DNA of 64,000 bases from Chloroflexus islandicus (GTDB taxonomy: Bacteria; Chloroflexota; Chloroflexia; Chloroflexales; Chloroflexaceae), in assembly GCF_001650695.1 (NCBI RefSeq), contig NZ_LWQS01000043.1, positions 1-64,000 of the forward strand, read 5' to 3'. The notes beneath the pieces are model-generated. The model worked only from the letters and a program-made list of their open reading frames with translations, was not told the origin of the DNA and ran no database searches. Both the position numbers and the translations under genes were made by a program. Of this stretch, positions 27,025-35,975 are shown piece after piece. Each line of letters starts with the position of its first letter. Position 1 is the stretch's first letter.

Positions 27025-28518
27025 ATGACAAGCGCAACTCCACGGCTCAAATTAATCAACGTTTCCAAGACGTTTCCCGGCGTGCAGGCGGTCAAAAGCG
27101 TCAGTCTTGAAGCCTACAGCCAGCAAATTTTGGCCTTAGTAGGTGAAAACGGCGCCGGGAAATCCACCTTGATGAACATCATTAACGGCGTCGTCCAACC
27201 CGACAGCGGATCAATCATGCTTGACGGGGTGGAAGTCCGCATCGACTCGCCGCGCCGTGCGCAATCGTTAGGGATCACGATGATTCACCAAGAATTAGCG
27301 CTGATCCCTGAACTGACCGTCGGGCAAAATATGTTTCTGGGGCGCGAACCGAGCCGGGGTGGATGGATCGACTGGAATGAACTGTACCGCCAAACGCAAC
27401 AGGTGCTTGATCGCCTTGGCATTGCGATCTCGGCGCGGGCCAAAATCGCTGAGCTGAGCATCGCCGAACAGCAACTGGTGGAAATTGCTCGCGCGCTCTC
27501 GTATCAAGCGCGCCTGATTGCCCTTGACGAACCGACGAGCTCGCTCACCGATCGCGAAACCGAGATTCTGTTTCGCTTGGTGCGCCAACTGCGCGCCGAA
27601 GGGGTCGCGTTGATCTACATTTCACACCGCATGGAAGAGATCTTTGCGCTGGCCGACCGGATCGCGGTGATGCGCGATGGCGAACTCATCACCGCCGGCC
27701 CGGCGAGCGAGTTTACCCCGCAGCGGGTCGTGCAATTGATGGTTGGGCGCGAACTGCAACCCTCTGCCTCGCAACCGGCCCAACCGCGCGGCGAGCCCAT
27801 CTTGCGCGCTACCAATCTGGTTGCCGGCAAAGCCGTGCGCGGCGTTTCCCTCACCCTCCATCGCGGTGAAATCGTTGGCATGGCCGGCTTGGTTGGCGCC
27901 GGACGCACCAACGTTGCCCGCCTGTTATTCGGCGCCGACCGGCTCGATCAGGGGGAAATCTGGTTTGAGGGCAAGCCGGTATCAATCCGCTCACCCCGCG
28001 ATGCCATCCGGTTAGGGATTGGGTTAGTGACAGAGGATCGCAAAGCGCAAGGCTTATTTCTCAAACAGAGCGTGCGCAATAATGCCGGCGCCGGCTTGCT
28101 CGAACGGCTATCCCGCTTTGGGTTTGTCAATTTCCGCGCGCTCACCCAACAGGTCAGCGACTTAACGACGCGCTTGCGCGTGCGTACCCCCTCGCTCAAC
28201 CAGCAAGTACGCAATCTGTCGGGAGGCAATCAGCAAAAGGTGATCATTGCCCGCTGGTTAGCGTTGCAACCAAAGGTCTTGATCCTCGATGAGCCGACCC
28301 GCGGCGTTGACGTTGGCGCTAAAGCGGATATTCACGCGCTGATTCGCGAATTGGCCGCGCAGGGCATGGCGATTTTGATGATCTCTTCGGAATTGCCGGA
28401 AATACTAGCCGTAAGCGACCGGATCTTGGTTATGCGCGAGGGGCGGATTACAGCGGAATTGAACCGCGCCGAGGCGACGCAGGATCGGATCATGCAAGCC
28501 GCCGTCGGGCAAGAGTAA
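27025..28518 (+). CDS. rbsA: Ribose ABC transporter ATP-binding protein
   Basis: A 497-aa ATPase with two fused nucleotide-binding domains. The first has an intact Walker A (GENGAGKST), a variant signature (LSIAEQQ) and Walker B ([11 protein letters not shown]). The second has a degenerate Walker A (GLVGAGRTN), the canonical signature LSGGNQQK and [11 protein letters not shown]. This asymmetry is normal for RbsA/MglA. The start ATG lies in a pyrimidine-rich stretch (TCCTCTCTCT) with no ribosome-binding purines, so translation may be weak. Confidence 0.95.
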   Translation: MTSATPRLKLINVSKTFPGVQAVKSVSLEAYSQQILALVGENGAGKSTLMNIINGVVQPDSGSIMLDGVEVRIDSPRRAQSLGITMIHQELALIPELTVGQNMFLGREPSRGGWIDWNELYRQTQQVLDRLGIAISARAKIAELSIAEQQLVEIARALSYQARLIALDEPTSSLTDRETEILFRLVRQLRAEGVALIYISHRMEEIFALADRIAVMRDGELITAGPASEFTPQRVVQLMVGRELQPSASQPAQPRGEPILRATNLVAGKAVRGVSLTLHRGEIVGMAGLVGAGRTNVARLLFGADRLDQGEIWFEGKPVSIRSPRDAIRLGIGLVTEDRKAQGLFLKQSVRNNAGAGLLERLSRFGFVNFRALTQQVSDLTTRLRVRTPSLNQQVRNLSGGNQQKVIIARWLALQPKVLILDEPTRGVDVGAKADIHALIRELAAQGMAILMISSELPEILAVSDRILVMREGRITAELNRAEATQDRIMQAAVGQE

Positions 28519-28523
28519 GTGTC

Positions 28524-29471
28524 ATGATGCACATCAAAACGCTATCGCTGAACCAGATTGGGACGTATCTGATTTTGCTGGTGATCTTGGCAACGTTTGC
28601 ACTCTTTTCGCCTCAATTTTTTACTGTTAATAATCTACTGACCCTTGCCCTGCAAACCTCGCTCGTGGCACTGGTGGCGATTGGCATGACCTTCACGATC
28701 ATTACCGGCGGGATCGATCTATCGGTCGGTTCAACCGCAGCGCTGGCCGGCGCCATCGCTGCCGGGATTGCCGTCCAGCTTGGCACGTATCCGGGATTGC
28801 TCGCCGGCATCGCAACTGGGTTGGCGATTGGCGCCCTCAATGGCGCTTTGATCGTATGGGGCCGGCTGCCCCCGTTTGTGGCCACACTGGCTAGTATGGC
28901 GACCGCGCGCGGGTTGACGCTGGTCTATACCCAAGGCCGGCCCATTGCCGGTCTTGATCAGGCGTTTACCTTTTGGGGCAGCGAGTCGTGGCTTGGGGTG
29001 CCAATGCCGGTCTGGATCTTGTTGATCACGGCGGTGATCGCTCACCTCATCCTGCGCCAAACCCGGCTCGGCTTGCATCTTTACGCGATTGGGGGCGGTG
29101 AAGAGACCGCGCGGCTCGCCGGAGTCAATGTTGGACGGATCAAATTCAGCGCCTACCTGATCAGCGGGTTATGCGCCGCGCTCAGCGGGATCATTCTCAC
29201 TGCGCGCTTGTGGTCGGCGCAACCCAACACCGGCATCGGCCTCGAACTGGACGCCATCGCCGCGGCGGTGTTGGGCGGCAGCAGTCTCGCCGGCGGCGCC
29301 GGCGGCATTCCGGGAACGATCGCGGGATCGTTCATCATTGGAATGCTGGCGAATGGTCTCAACCTGCTCGGAGTGCCATCGTACCATCAGCAGGTGATTA
29401 AGGGGGCCATCTTCGTGATCGCAGTGGTGCTGACTGGCGGCGTAGGGATTGCAAACAAAAAACGAGCCTAA
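28524..29471 (+). CDS. rbsC: Ribose ABC transporter permease 2
   Basis: A 315-aa permease of the same family as the gene at 24981, with matching motifs ([44 protein letters not shown]). The two proteins align along their length but are clearly diverged, so this is not a recent duplication. It follows rbsA by five bases. Most ribose operons have one permease; two suggest a heterodimer or two alternative channels. Confidence 0.92.
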   Translation: MMHIKTLSLNQIGTYLILLVILATFALFSPQFFTVNNLLTLALQTSLVALVAIGMTFTIITGGIDLSVGSTAALAGAIAAGIAVQLGTYPGLLAGIATGLAIGALNGALIVWGRLPPFVATLASMATARGLTLVYTQGRPIAGLDQAFTFWGSESWLGVPMPVWILLITAVIAHLILRQTRLGLHLYAIGGGEETARLAGVNVGRIKFSAYLISGLCAALSGIILTARLWSAQPNTGIGLELDAIAAAVLGGSSLAGGAGGIPGTIAGSFIIGMLANGLNLLGVPSYHQQVIKGAIFVIAVVLTGGVGIANKKRA

Positions 29472-29492
29472 CCAAGTGCCGTTCGCCACCCC

Positions 29493-29900
29493 TCACGGCA
29501 ACAAAAAGATCTGGATCTCGCCGTTGCGCGCGTTGCGGGCCGTGATCCGGTAACGGATCTGGCCCTGCTCGTCGCTGCGAATCGGGCCGCTGCGGGTTAC
29601 TTGCGTCCCCGGACGGCTGGCGAGCGCAAAGGAGACCGCGCCGTCGGGTTGGATGAGGTCGATCTGCACATCCCCCGACTCGACCGCGACCATGACAATC
29701 GCTTGAGCCTCGGTGTTGGCCGGCAACGCCGGCACCCGGTATTCGTCGCTGCCCTCGGCGCTGACGAAGGTGGTCAGGATGTTGGCGGCGCTGCCTTGTA
29801 AAGAAACAGTGGTCTGCTCGCCGCTGATGAGGAGGCAGCCGGCGAGCAGCACAGCACAGCCGATCAGACAGAGGGTGGCGATCAGCCGCCGATCAACCAT
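29493..29900 (-). CDS. Small lipoprotein of unknown function
   Basis: A 135-aa protein with a signal peptide and lipobox LLAGC (Cys22). The mature part is predicted to be mainly beta strands (VMVAVESGDVQIDLIQPDGAVSF) and might be a small beta-sandwich. I do not recognise a family. Its start overlaps the end of the zinc-ribbon gene upstream by eight bases, so the two are co-translated. It converges on rbsC2 with only 21 bases between stops and no visible terminator. Confidence 0.7.
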   Translation of the reverse strand: MVDRRLIATLCLIGCAVLLAGCLLISGEQTTVSLQGSAANILTTFVSAEGSDEYRVPALPANTEAQAIVMVAVESGDVQIDLIQPDGAVSFALASRPGTQVTRSGPIRSDEQGQIRYRITARNARNGEIQIFLLP

Positions 29901-30096
29901 ACGACTCCGGACGGTAATCGACGGTGTAGGTCTCTTCTTCGGGCACTAGTTCTACGCGCAGCGGCTTGCGCGAGACAAGCCGGATATTGGCGCCGCAGTT
30001 ACGGTTGGCGCACACCACGAGACCACCAACGGCGACATACGGAAAGATCGCGAGTTTTTGCTTGCACGATGGGCATTTGACAACTTCGACCGACAT
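29893..30096 (-). CDS. Small zinc-ribbon protein
   Basis: A 67-aa protein with two Cys pairs, CPSC near residue 8 and CANRNC near residue 29, forming a probable zinc ribbon. The C-terminal part is acidic and polar (VELVPEEETYTVDYRPE). It is reminiscent of LysW-like or rubredoxin-like single-zinc modules but lacks the LysW C-terminal Glu signature. Function not recognised. It lies downstream of the ftsY hairpin and is coupled to the lipoprotein gene after it. Confidence 0.65.
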   Translation of the reverse strand: MSVEVVKCPSCKQKLAIFPYVAVGGLVVCANRNCGANIRLVSRKPLRVELVPEEETYTVDYRPESYG

Positions 30097-30113
30097 AGCC
30101 CTCTCTCAATATG

Positions 30114-30155
30114 GGCCCGGCGCTAGTGGGCTGGGCGGCCCACTAGCGCCGGGCC
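30114..30155 (-). terminator. 18-bp perfect hairpin downstream of ftsY
   Basis: Arms at 30114-30131 and 30138-30155 are perfectly complementary over 18 bases (outer part GGCCCGGCGCTAG) around a six-base loop. It starts eight bases after the ftsY stop on the minus strand and is a very stable U-less stem. Confidence 0.75.
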
Positions 30156-30162
30156 GCTACCG

Positions 30163-31152
30163 TTACCCCTTCACCGTTTTTGGTTCGGCAAACAGTGCAT
30201 CAACAAAGGTTTGCGCGTCGAACAGCGCCAGATCGTCGAGCTTCTCGCCGGTGCCGATGTAGCGGATCGGGCGTTCGATGTCTTGAGCGATGGCGAAGGC
30301 GATCCCGCCCTTGGCGGTGCCATCCATCTTCGTCACCGCAACATCGGTCACGCCGGCGGCCTTGAGAAAGGCCTTGGCCTGCAACACCCCGTTCTGACCG
30401 GTAGTCGCATCGATCACAAGAATCGTCTCGTGGGGCGCGCCGGGCAGTTTGCGGGCAATAATGTTGCGGATCTTCTCCAGCTCTTGCATCAGGTTGTACT
30501 TGGCATGCAAGCGACCGGCAGTATCGACGATCAAGATATCGACATCTTGCTCAAGCGCAGCGTCGATCGCCTTATACACCACTGCCGCCGCATCAGCGCC
30601 TTGGCCGAGACTCACGCACGGCACGCCGGCCCGCTCGGCCCACGTCTCAAGCTGCTCGGTGGCGGCGGCGCGGAAGGTATCGCCGGCGGCGAGCAGCACT
30701 TTTTTGCCGAAGCGGTTCTTGTAGCGGTGCGCCAATTTCGCGATCAGAGTCGTCTTGCCGGCCCCGTTGACGCCGACCACCAAAATCACATACGGCTTGG
30801 CGTCAGGGCGCTTCTGGCCGGCATATTCGGCAAACGTGCGCACCATCTCGGCCTTGAGCATATCACGCGCCTCGCGCGCTTTCTTGACCCCGTGGCGATT
30901 GACGCGGTCGAGGGTGCGGTTCACCAGATATTGGGTCGTCTCAAGCCCGACATCGGCTTGGAGCAGCGCCTCTTCCAGCTCATCCCACAGTTCATCGGTG
31001 ATCGGATCGTCGTTCGCAAACAGCTTGGCGATCCGGCCAAAGATGCCCTGTCGCGATTTTTCTAGCGACGCGGCGACCTGCTCCTCTTCGCGGGCAGCTT
31101 CTTCTTCGCTCCGCGGCGCGTCTTGGGCGCGCCCAAAAAGACGGCGAAACAT
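30163..31152 (-). CDS. ftsY: Signal recognition particle receptor FtsY
   Basis: FtsY (329 aa) is the SRP receptor GTPase that docks ribosomes making membrane proteins. The N-terminal acidic stretch is short (SEEEAAREEE). The NG domain has G1 VNGAGKTTLIAKLA, the DTFRAAA insertion motif, G3 DTAGRLH and G4 TKMDGTAKGG. The ATG at 31152 follows GAGGAA and is preferred to the longer frame from 31194. The very short A domain is usual outside proteobacteria. Confidence 0.96.
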   Translation of the reverse strand: MFRRLFGRAQDAPRSEEEAAREEEQVAASLEKSRQGIFGRIAKLFANDDPITDELWDELEEALLQADVGLETTQYLVNRTLDRVNRHGVKKAREARDMLKAEMVRTFAEYAGQKRPDAKPYVILVVGVNGAGKTTLIAKLAHRYKNRFGKKVLLAAGDTFRAAATEQLETWAERAGVPCVSLGQGADAAAVVYKAIDAALEQDVDILIVDTAGRLHAKYNLMQELEKIRNIIARKLPGAPHETILVIDATTGQNGVLQAKAFLKAAGVTDVAVTKMDGTAKGGIAFAIAQDIERPIRYIGTGEKLDDLALFDAQTFVDALFAEPKTVKG

Positions 31153-31221
31153 ACGGTTCCTCGCGGTATTCCCTTCACCCCAACCCTGCTCCAAAGCGGG
31201 GGGATGAGCAAGGTAACGGTG

Positions 31222-32013
31222 CTATGCTCGTGATTTGGCGGCGAGACGTTGCGCTGCAACGTCACTAGATTGATTATAGCCGATCGCGCCGGCTTGTGTC
31301 GCAGCATAGGCAACGGCGGCCTGCCACCAGACTGCGACGGTGGCTGGGCTAGAGCCGTACCAGAGCCGGTCGGGACGCGGGTCGTGGCGTAAGCCGGGAA
31401 TAATGATTTGTAATGAGCCGGGCAACAGACCGTGATGCAGCGGCACCACGCCATCGCCCCATTGCGCGCCTTCGCCGCTGATGAGACGGTAGCTCTGGTA
31501 GGCGCCGCGTTCAGGCGGCGGGCCGTTGGGATCACCGAAGATGCTGCGCCCGATCACACTCACATAGTTCACATCCGGCCAATATGCCCCCGGATAATGC
31601 TCCTCGGCCCAGCGAATCTGGTTGAGGCCGCCGATGCGGCCTTCGCGTTCGGTGCGCTGCGGCGTACCCAATGTGATCAGCATATCGACACGGTGATGGC
31701 CATGGTAAGCGCGCCCGCGGTAGGGCTGGTCGCCGAGGAAGATGCGGGCCAGCACGCCGCCGGCGCTATGGGCAACCAGCGTGATGCGCGAGCTGCCGGT
31801 TTGGGCGATGAGATCGTTGACCGTGCGATCAAGCTTGCGCAGCAGCTCGGCGTAACTGTCGGCGAGCGTCACCCATGCCCAGTCGAGCCGGTTGATGGGC
31901 GCAATAAAGACGGGCCGTCCGCTCACCTCGGCGAGGTGGGCGCGCAGTGGTTTGTAGAGTTGGGGATCGCTGGCGAAACCGCCAATGATCAAGATTGGTG
32001 TGGTATTCATCAT
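31222..32013 (-). CDS. Lipase-like alpha/beta hydrolase
   Basis: A 263-aa alpha/beta hydrolase resembling esterase/lipase proteins of cyanobacteria and Chloroflexota. It opens IIGGFASDPQLY, has the nucleophile elbow AHSAGG near residue 86 and an Asp/His pair in WGDGVVPLHHG and PGLRHDPRP. No signal peptide is seen, so it acts in the cytoplasm or at the membrane. Two adjacent ATGs (32013 and 32010) begin the frame and there is no ribosome site, so it may be leaderless (see the promoter entry). Confidence 0.8.
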   Translation of the reverse strand: MMNTTPILIIGGFASDPQLYKPLRAHLAEVSGRPVFIAPINRLDWAWVTLADSYAELLRKLDRTVNDLIAQTGSSRITLVAHSAGGVLARIFLGDQPYRGRAYHGHHRVDMLITLGTPQRTEREGRIGGLNQIRWAEEHYPGAYWPDVNYVSVIGRSIFGDPNGPPPERGAYQSYRLISGEGAQWGDGVVPLHHGLLPGSLQIIIPGLRHDPRPDRLWYGSSPATVAVWWQAAVAYAATQAGAIGYNQSSDVAAQRLAAKSRA

Positions 32014-32017
32014 GAGT

Positions 32018-32047
32018 AGTATACTATGAACAGGGATTGCACAGCAA
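32018..32047 (-). promoter_or_regulatory. Possible promoter of a leaderless transcript
   Basis: On the minus strand TTGCTG (32047-32042) and TATACT (32023-32018) are 18 bases apart. The -10 box ends only four bases before the first ATG of the lipase-like gene, so transcription would start at or inside the start codons. Confidence 0.45.
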
Positions 32048-32080
32048 TTGTTGGTATTCTACCGCAGCGAGCGGGGGGAG

Positions 32081-32575
32081 GGAATAGCCACAAAACGACG
32101 CAAAATGCACAAAAGTTTTTTGCGCCGCTTGGGTCGCTTTGTGGCTGGCACCGCCCCGCCCCCAGCGGGCAGGTAAAGGGGAATAGCCACAAAACGACGC
32201 AAAATACCCAAAAATGTTTTGCGCCTCTTGCGTCTCTTTGTGACTATCACCGCCCCGCCCCCAGCGGGCAGGTAAAGGGGAATAGCCACAAAACGACGCA
32301 AAAGACACAAAAGTTTTTTGCGCCTCTTGCGTCTCTTTGTGACTATCACCGCCCCGCCCCCAGCGGGCAGGTAAAGGGGAATAGCCACAAAAAGACGCAA
32401 AATGCACAAAAGTTTTTTGCGCTTCTTGGGTCGCTTTGTGGCTGGCACCGCCCCGCCCCCAGCGGGCAGGTAAAGGGGAATAGCCACAAAACGACACAAA
32501 AGACACAAAAGTTTTTTGCGCTTCTTGCGTCGCTTTGTGGCTATCACCACCCCGCCCTTAGCGGGTTCAAGGGCG
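32081..32575. repeat. Five tandem 99-bp repeat units
   Basis: The phrase GGAATAGCCACAAAA starts at 32081, 32180, 32279, 32378 and 32477, an exact 99-base period. Each unit is itself an inverted repeat: AGCCACAAAA...GACGCAAAA on the left, TTTTGCGC...GTC.CTTTGTGGCT on the right, then a GC-rich joint CCGCCCCCAGCGGGCAGG. Related single units occur at about 32827 and 32926. As 99 is divisible by three, several reading frames stay open through the array, but their 33-residue products look like translated repeat, not protein. Confidence 0.92.
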
Positions 32576-33162
32576 GACAGAACATCTGTCCAGCACCCGG
32601 CCCTGAAGGGCCGGGCTAGGGGTACGAAGCCCGCTGCGCGGGCTGCTGGCCCTCACCCCCTGCCCCTCTCCCACTGGCGCGGGAGAGGGGAGTGGAGAAT
32701 CGAGTGTTGAGGCATTGCATCGCGATGAATGGTTGTACTCGACCAAACGTGCTGTCCACCCCTCCCCCAGCGGGGGAGGGGTTGGGGGTGGGGGCCAATA
32801 ATGGAGAGGTGCTAGATCTGGAAGTCGCAGACAACACCAAAAGTCGCAAAATACCCAAAAATGTTTTGCGCTTCTTGCGTCTCTTTGCGGCTATCACCGC
32901 CCCTCCCCCAGCGGGCAGGTAAAGGGGAATAGCCACAAAAAGACGCAAAAGACACAAAAGTTTTTTGTGCCGCTTGGGTCGCTTTGTGGCTATCACCGCC
33001 CCTCCCCCAGCGGGGGAGGGGTTGGGGGTGGGGGCCACTAGCGGCGAGGTACTACATCAAGCAACCGCAGGCAGCACCAAAAGTCACAAAAGACCCAAAC
33101 AATGGTTTGTGCCTTTTGTGTCTCTTTGTGGCTATTCATATTCGCAGTATCGAGGAGTTTGC
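32576..33162. repeat. Composite repeat region upstream of the molybdenum hydroxylase
   Basis: No gene seen. A segment at 32587-32665 repeats 17521-17600. The stretch near 32716-32741 is the reverse complement of 21579-21604 (shared core GAGTACAACCATTCATCGCG). Two further 99-bp-type units follow (32827 and 32926), then another diverged AGTCACAAAAG...CTTTGTGGCT inverted repeat at about 33082-33137. GAGGAG at 33152-33157 is the ribosome site of the next gene. Confidence 0.75.
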
Positions 33163-33630
33163 ATGGAACTGACCATCAACGGCCAACAGTACACCGTCGC
33201 CGATGAACCGGCGCGCCCATTACTGTACGTATTGCGCGACGAGTTGGGGCTGACGGGAACAAAGTTTGGGTGCGGCGCGGGGATTTGCGGCGCGTGTACG
33301 GTACACGTGAACGGGGTGGCGACGCGCAGTTGCCAGACAATGCTGGCGGCAGTGGCCGGCGCGCAGATTACGACGATTGAAGGATTGGCTGATGGCGAGC
33401 GGCTGCACCCGGTGCAACAAGCTTTTCTTGAGCTGCAAACGCCGCAGTGCGGTTGGTGTATGAGCGGGCAGATGATGACAGCAGCGGCGTTGCTGGCTGA
33501 AAACCCCAATCCAACCCGCGAGGAGATGATTGCGGCGATGCGCTACAACTACTGCCGCTGCGGGGCATACGCACGGATTGCGCGGGCAGTGATGCGCGCT
33601 GCCGAGTTGATGAAGGAGGGCGCAGCATGA
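33163..33630 (+). CDS. Molybdenum hydroxylase [2Fe-2S] subunit (IorA-like)
   Basis: A 155-aa small subunit of the xanthine oxidase/isoquinoline 1-oxidoreductase family. It carries two [2Fe-2S] clusters: the plant-ferredoxin type near residues 38-60 (CGAGICGACTVHVNG, then a later Cys) and the helical type in the C-terminal half (CGWCMSGQ and YCRCGAYARI). It passes electrons from the molybdenum site to an outside acceptor, often a cytochrome. The ATG at 33163 fits the family; the frame upstream runs through repeats. The large subunit gene overlaps by four bases. Confidence 0.93.
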   Translation: MELTINGQQYTVADEPARPLLYVLRDELGLTGTKFGCGAGICGACTVHVNGVATRSCQTMLAAVAGAQITTIEGLADGERLHPVQQAFLELQTPQCGWCMSGQMMTAAALLAENPNPTREEMIAAMRYNYCRCGAYARIARAVMRAAELMKEGAA

Positions 33631-35786
33631 AGCGCGACGATCGTCCGCAACGCTGGCGCATGACCCGGCGCGGCTTTTTGATCGGGTTGGGTTTGGTGGG
33701 CGGCGGCTTGGCCCTCGGCGCGGCGCTGGGTCTGCCGGCGGCGCGGCTGGCGCTGGCCGACCTGCTTGGTGACGGTACCGGGCCGCCGGCGTCGTTCCCC
33801 AAAGAGCCGGCAATCTGGTTTGCCATCCAGCCCGATGGCCGGGTGGTGATGGCTATGCCCAAGGTCGAAATGGGGCAAGGCGTCCATACCGCGCTGGCCC
33901 AACTGGCCGCCGAAGAGTTGGGCGTGGCATGGGAGCAGATCAGCGTGACGCAGAGCAGCTCAATCGGGCCGGTGCGCGATCCTGCCGGCACCAGCGCCTC
34001 ATACTCGGTTATGGGTCTCTTCCCGGTGATTCGCGAGACGGCGGCTACCTTGCGCGAGATGCTGCGCGCCGCCGGAGCCGAGCAGCTTGGGATTGCGCAG
34101 GCCGCGATCGAGCAGGGGTTCGTGATTGATCCGGCCAATCCGGCCCGCCGGATCGGGTTTGGCGAGTTGGCGGCGCAACCGCGGGTGTGGCAGGCGCCAG
34201 CCGAAGCGGCCCCGTTGACGCCGCCCGACCGGTGGCGAATCATCGGCCAGCCGGCGCCGCGGCTCGATCTGCCGGCGAAAGTGCGCGGTGCGGCGATCTA
34301 CGGTTACGATGCGCGGGCCGAGGGCATGCTGTACGGCGCCGTGGCTCGCCCGCCCCACCTCGGCGCGAAACTGCGGCGGGCCGCTCCCGGCACGGCGCTG
34401 AGCCGGCCCGGTGTGGTGCAGGTGGTGATCCGCGATGGGTTTGCCGGTGTCGTGGCTGAATCGCGCCTCACCGCCTACGCTGCGCTTAACGATCTTGAGC
34501 TTGAGTGGGAGCTACCGCCGCCGTTTACCCATCAAGACCTTGCAGAACGGCTGGCGGCACAAGCCGGATCGGGGACACCGATTCAGCAACGCGGCGATGC
34601 CGGCGCTGCCCTGCGCGGGACGCAGGTGATTGAGGCGACCTACCGCACTCCGCTCGCTGCCCATGCCAACCTCGAACCGCAAGCAGCGCTGGTTGATGTC
34701 CAACCTGACCGGGTACGGGCTTGGGTCAGCACCCAATCGCCGGTGCAGGTAGCCGAGTCGATCGCGGCCACGCTAGGCCGGCCAGCCGATACGGTCGAAG
34801 TCACCCCCACCTATCTCGGCGGCGGGTTTGGGCGCAAACTGCTGATCACCGCCGCCAACGAAGCCGCCATCCTCTCGGCAGCGGCAGGCAAGCCAGTCCA
34901 TGTCGGCTGGACGCGCACCGAAGAGTTTCGCTACAGCTACTTGCGCCCGCCGACCTACGCCGCCTTCCGCGCCACGCTCGACGGCCAAGGCAATATCATC
35001 GCCCTTGAACAACGCCACGCCAGCGGCAACGTGCTGTTCGATTTCATTCCAGCGCCGCTACGCTGGCTGCTTGGCAGCGATTTTGGCGCGTGGCGCGGCG
35101 CGCGGCTGGTTTACAACATTCCGAACCTGCTGGTCACGTCGCAAACGGTTGAGTTGCCGGTACCGACCGGGCCGTGGCGCGGGCTTGGCTTGCTGGCCAA
35201 TGTCTTTGCCGTCGAAAGCTTCATCGACGAACTCGCGCACGCCGCCGGCAGCGATCCGCTCGAATTCCGGCTACGCCACCTGCCGGACAGCGATCTCGGC
35301 CAGCGCTTCCGCGCAACGCTGCTGGCCGTCGCCGAGATGGCCGGTTGGCGCACACCGGCGCCGGTGGGCCGGGCACGCGGGATTGCGTGCAGCGTGGATA
35401 TGAACACGGTTGCGGCTCACGTGGCTGAAGTGGGGTACGAAGATGACAAACTGCGGGTCTACCGGGTGTGGGCAGCGGTCGATCCCGGTCTGGCGATTAA
35501 CCCCGACGGGTTGGCCGCCCAAACTGAAGGCGGGATCATGATGGGCCTGAGCGCCACACTGTTCGAGCAGGTCACGATCAGCGAGGGCCGGATCGACGCC
35601 GGCAACTTCGACCGCTACCCGTTGTTGACCATCGCCGACGCGCCAGAGGTAGCGGTGCAGATTCTGCGCAGCGGCGACCAGCCCTTTGGCGGCGGCGAAC
35701 CGCCGATGGGGCCGATCGCGGCGGCGGTGGCCAATGCCCTTTTTGCGCTGACCGGCGAGCGAAAACGGCAACTACCATTGGGATAA
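33627..35786 (+). CDS. Molybdopterin-binding aldehyde/isoquinoline oxidoreductase large subunit (IorB-like)
   Basis: A 719-aa molybdenum hydroxylase large subunit. The N-terminus is a twin-arginine signal (MTRRGFLIGLG), so the folded enzyme should be exported by Tat with its Fe-S partner. The cofactor domain motifs of the IorB group are present (GQGVHTALAQLAAEELG, YLGGGFGRK, PTGPWRGLG). The C-terminal GGGEPPMGPIAAAVANA carries a Glu where the catalytic base is expected. Starts in an ATGA overlap with the small subunit. Substrate is unknown; no FAD subunit, cofactor-insertion gene (XdhC-like) or cytochrome lies beside it. Confidence 0.92.
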   Translation: MKRDDRPQRWRMTRRGFLIGLGLVGGGLALGAALGLPAARLALADLLGDGTGPPASFPKEPAIWFAIQPDGRVVMAMPKVEMGQGVHTALAQLAAEELGVAWEQISVTQSSSIGPVRDPAGTSASYSVMGLFPVIRETAATLREMLRAAGAEQLGIAQAAIEQGFVIDPANPARRIGFGELAAQPRVWQAPAEAAPLTPPDRWRIIGQPAPRLDLPAKVRGAAIYGYDARAEGMLYGAVARPPHLGAKLRRAAPGTALSRPGVVQVVIRDGFAGVVAESRLTAYAALNDLELEWELPPPFTHQDLAERLAAQAGSGTPIQQRGDAGAALRGTQVIEATYRTPLAAHANLEPQAALVDVQPDRVRAWVSTQSPVQVAESIAATLGRPADTVEVTPTYLGGGFGRKLLITAANEAAILSAAAGKPVHVGWTRTEEFRYSYLRPPTYAAFRATLDGQGNIIALEQRHASGNVLFDFIPAPLRWLLGSDFGAWRGARLVYNIPNLLVTSQTVELPVPTGPWRGLGLLANVFAVESFIDELAHAAGSDPLEFRLRHLPDSDLGQRFRATLLAVAEMAGWRTPAPVGRARGIACSVDMNTVAAHVAEVGYEDDKLRVYRVWAAVDPGLAINPDGLAAQTEGGIMMGLSATLFEQVTISEGRIDAGNFDRYPLLTIADAPEVAVQILRSGDQPFGGGEPPMGPIAAAVANALFALTGERKRQLPLG

Positions 35787-35787
35787 A

Positions 35788-35975
35788 AAGGCGCAAAGCG
35801 AGCAGAGACGCAAAGGATGCTCAACGCAAAGGCGCAAAGAGCGCAGAGGACGCGAAGGTTTTTTAGGTTGGGTAAGAGCGTGCTTGACGCCATCCCTACA
35901 AAACCCTCTGCGCCCTTCGCGTCCTTCGCGTCTTTGCGTTAAAGATCTCTGCGCCTTTGCCTCGTGTGCGTCTTC
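35788..35975. repeat. Long inverted-repeat element, copy 1
   Basis: A block of AAAGGCGCAAAGAGCGCAGAGG words is followed by GGTTTTTTAGGTTGGGTAAG, a short centre, and then the complementary CCTCTGCGCCCTTCGCG words. Nearly the same element, including the centre, is at 42041-42230. It sits exactly between the convergent molybdenum hydroxylase and fruA genes. Confidence 0.8.

Noticed and set aside
32024-32619. Reading frames on both strands giving 33-residue repeat proteins
   Set aside because: They stay open because the repeat period (99) is a multiple of three. All products are translated repeat DNA, and no ribosome site or family is seen.
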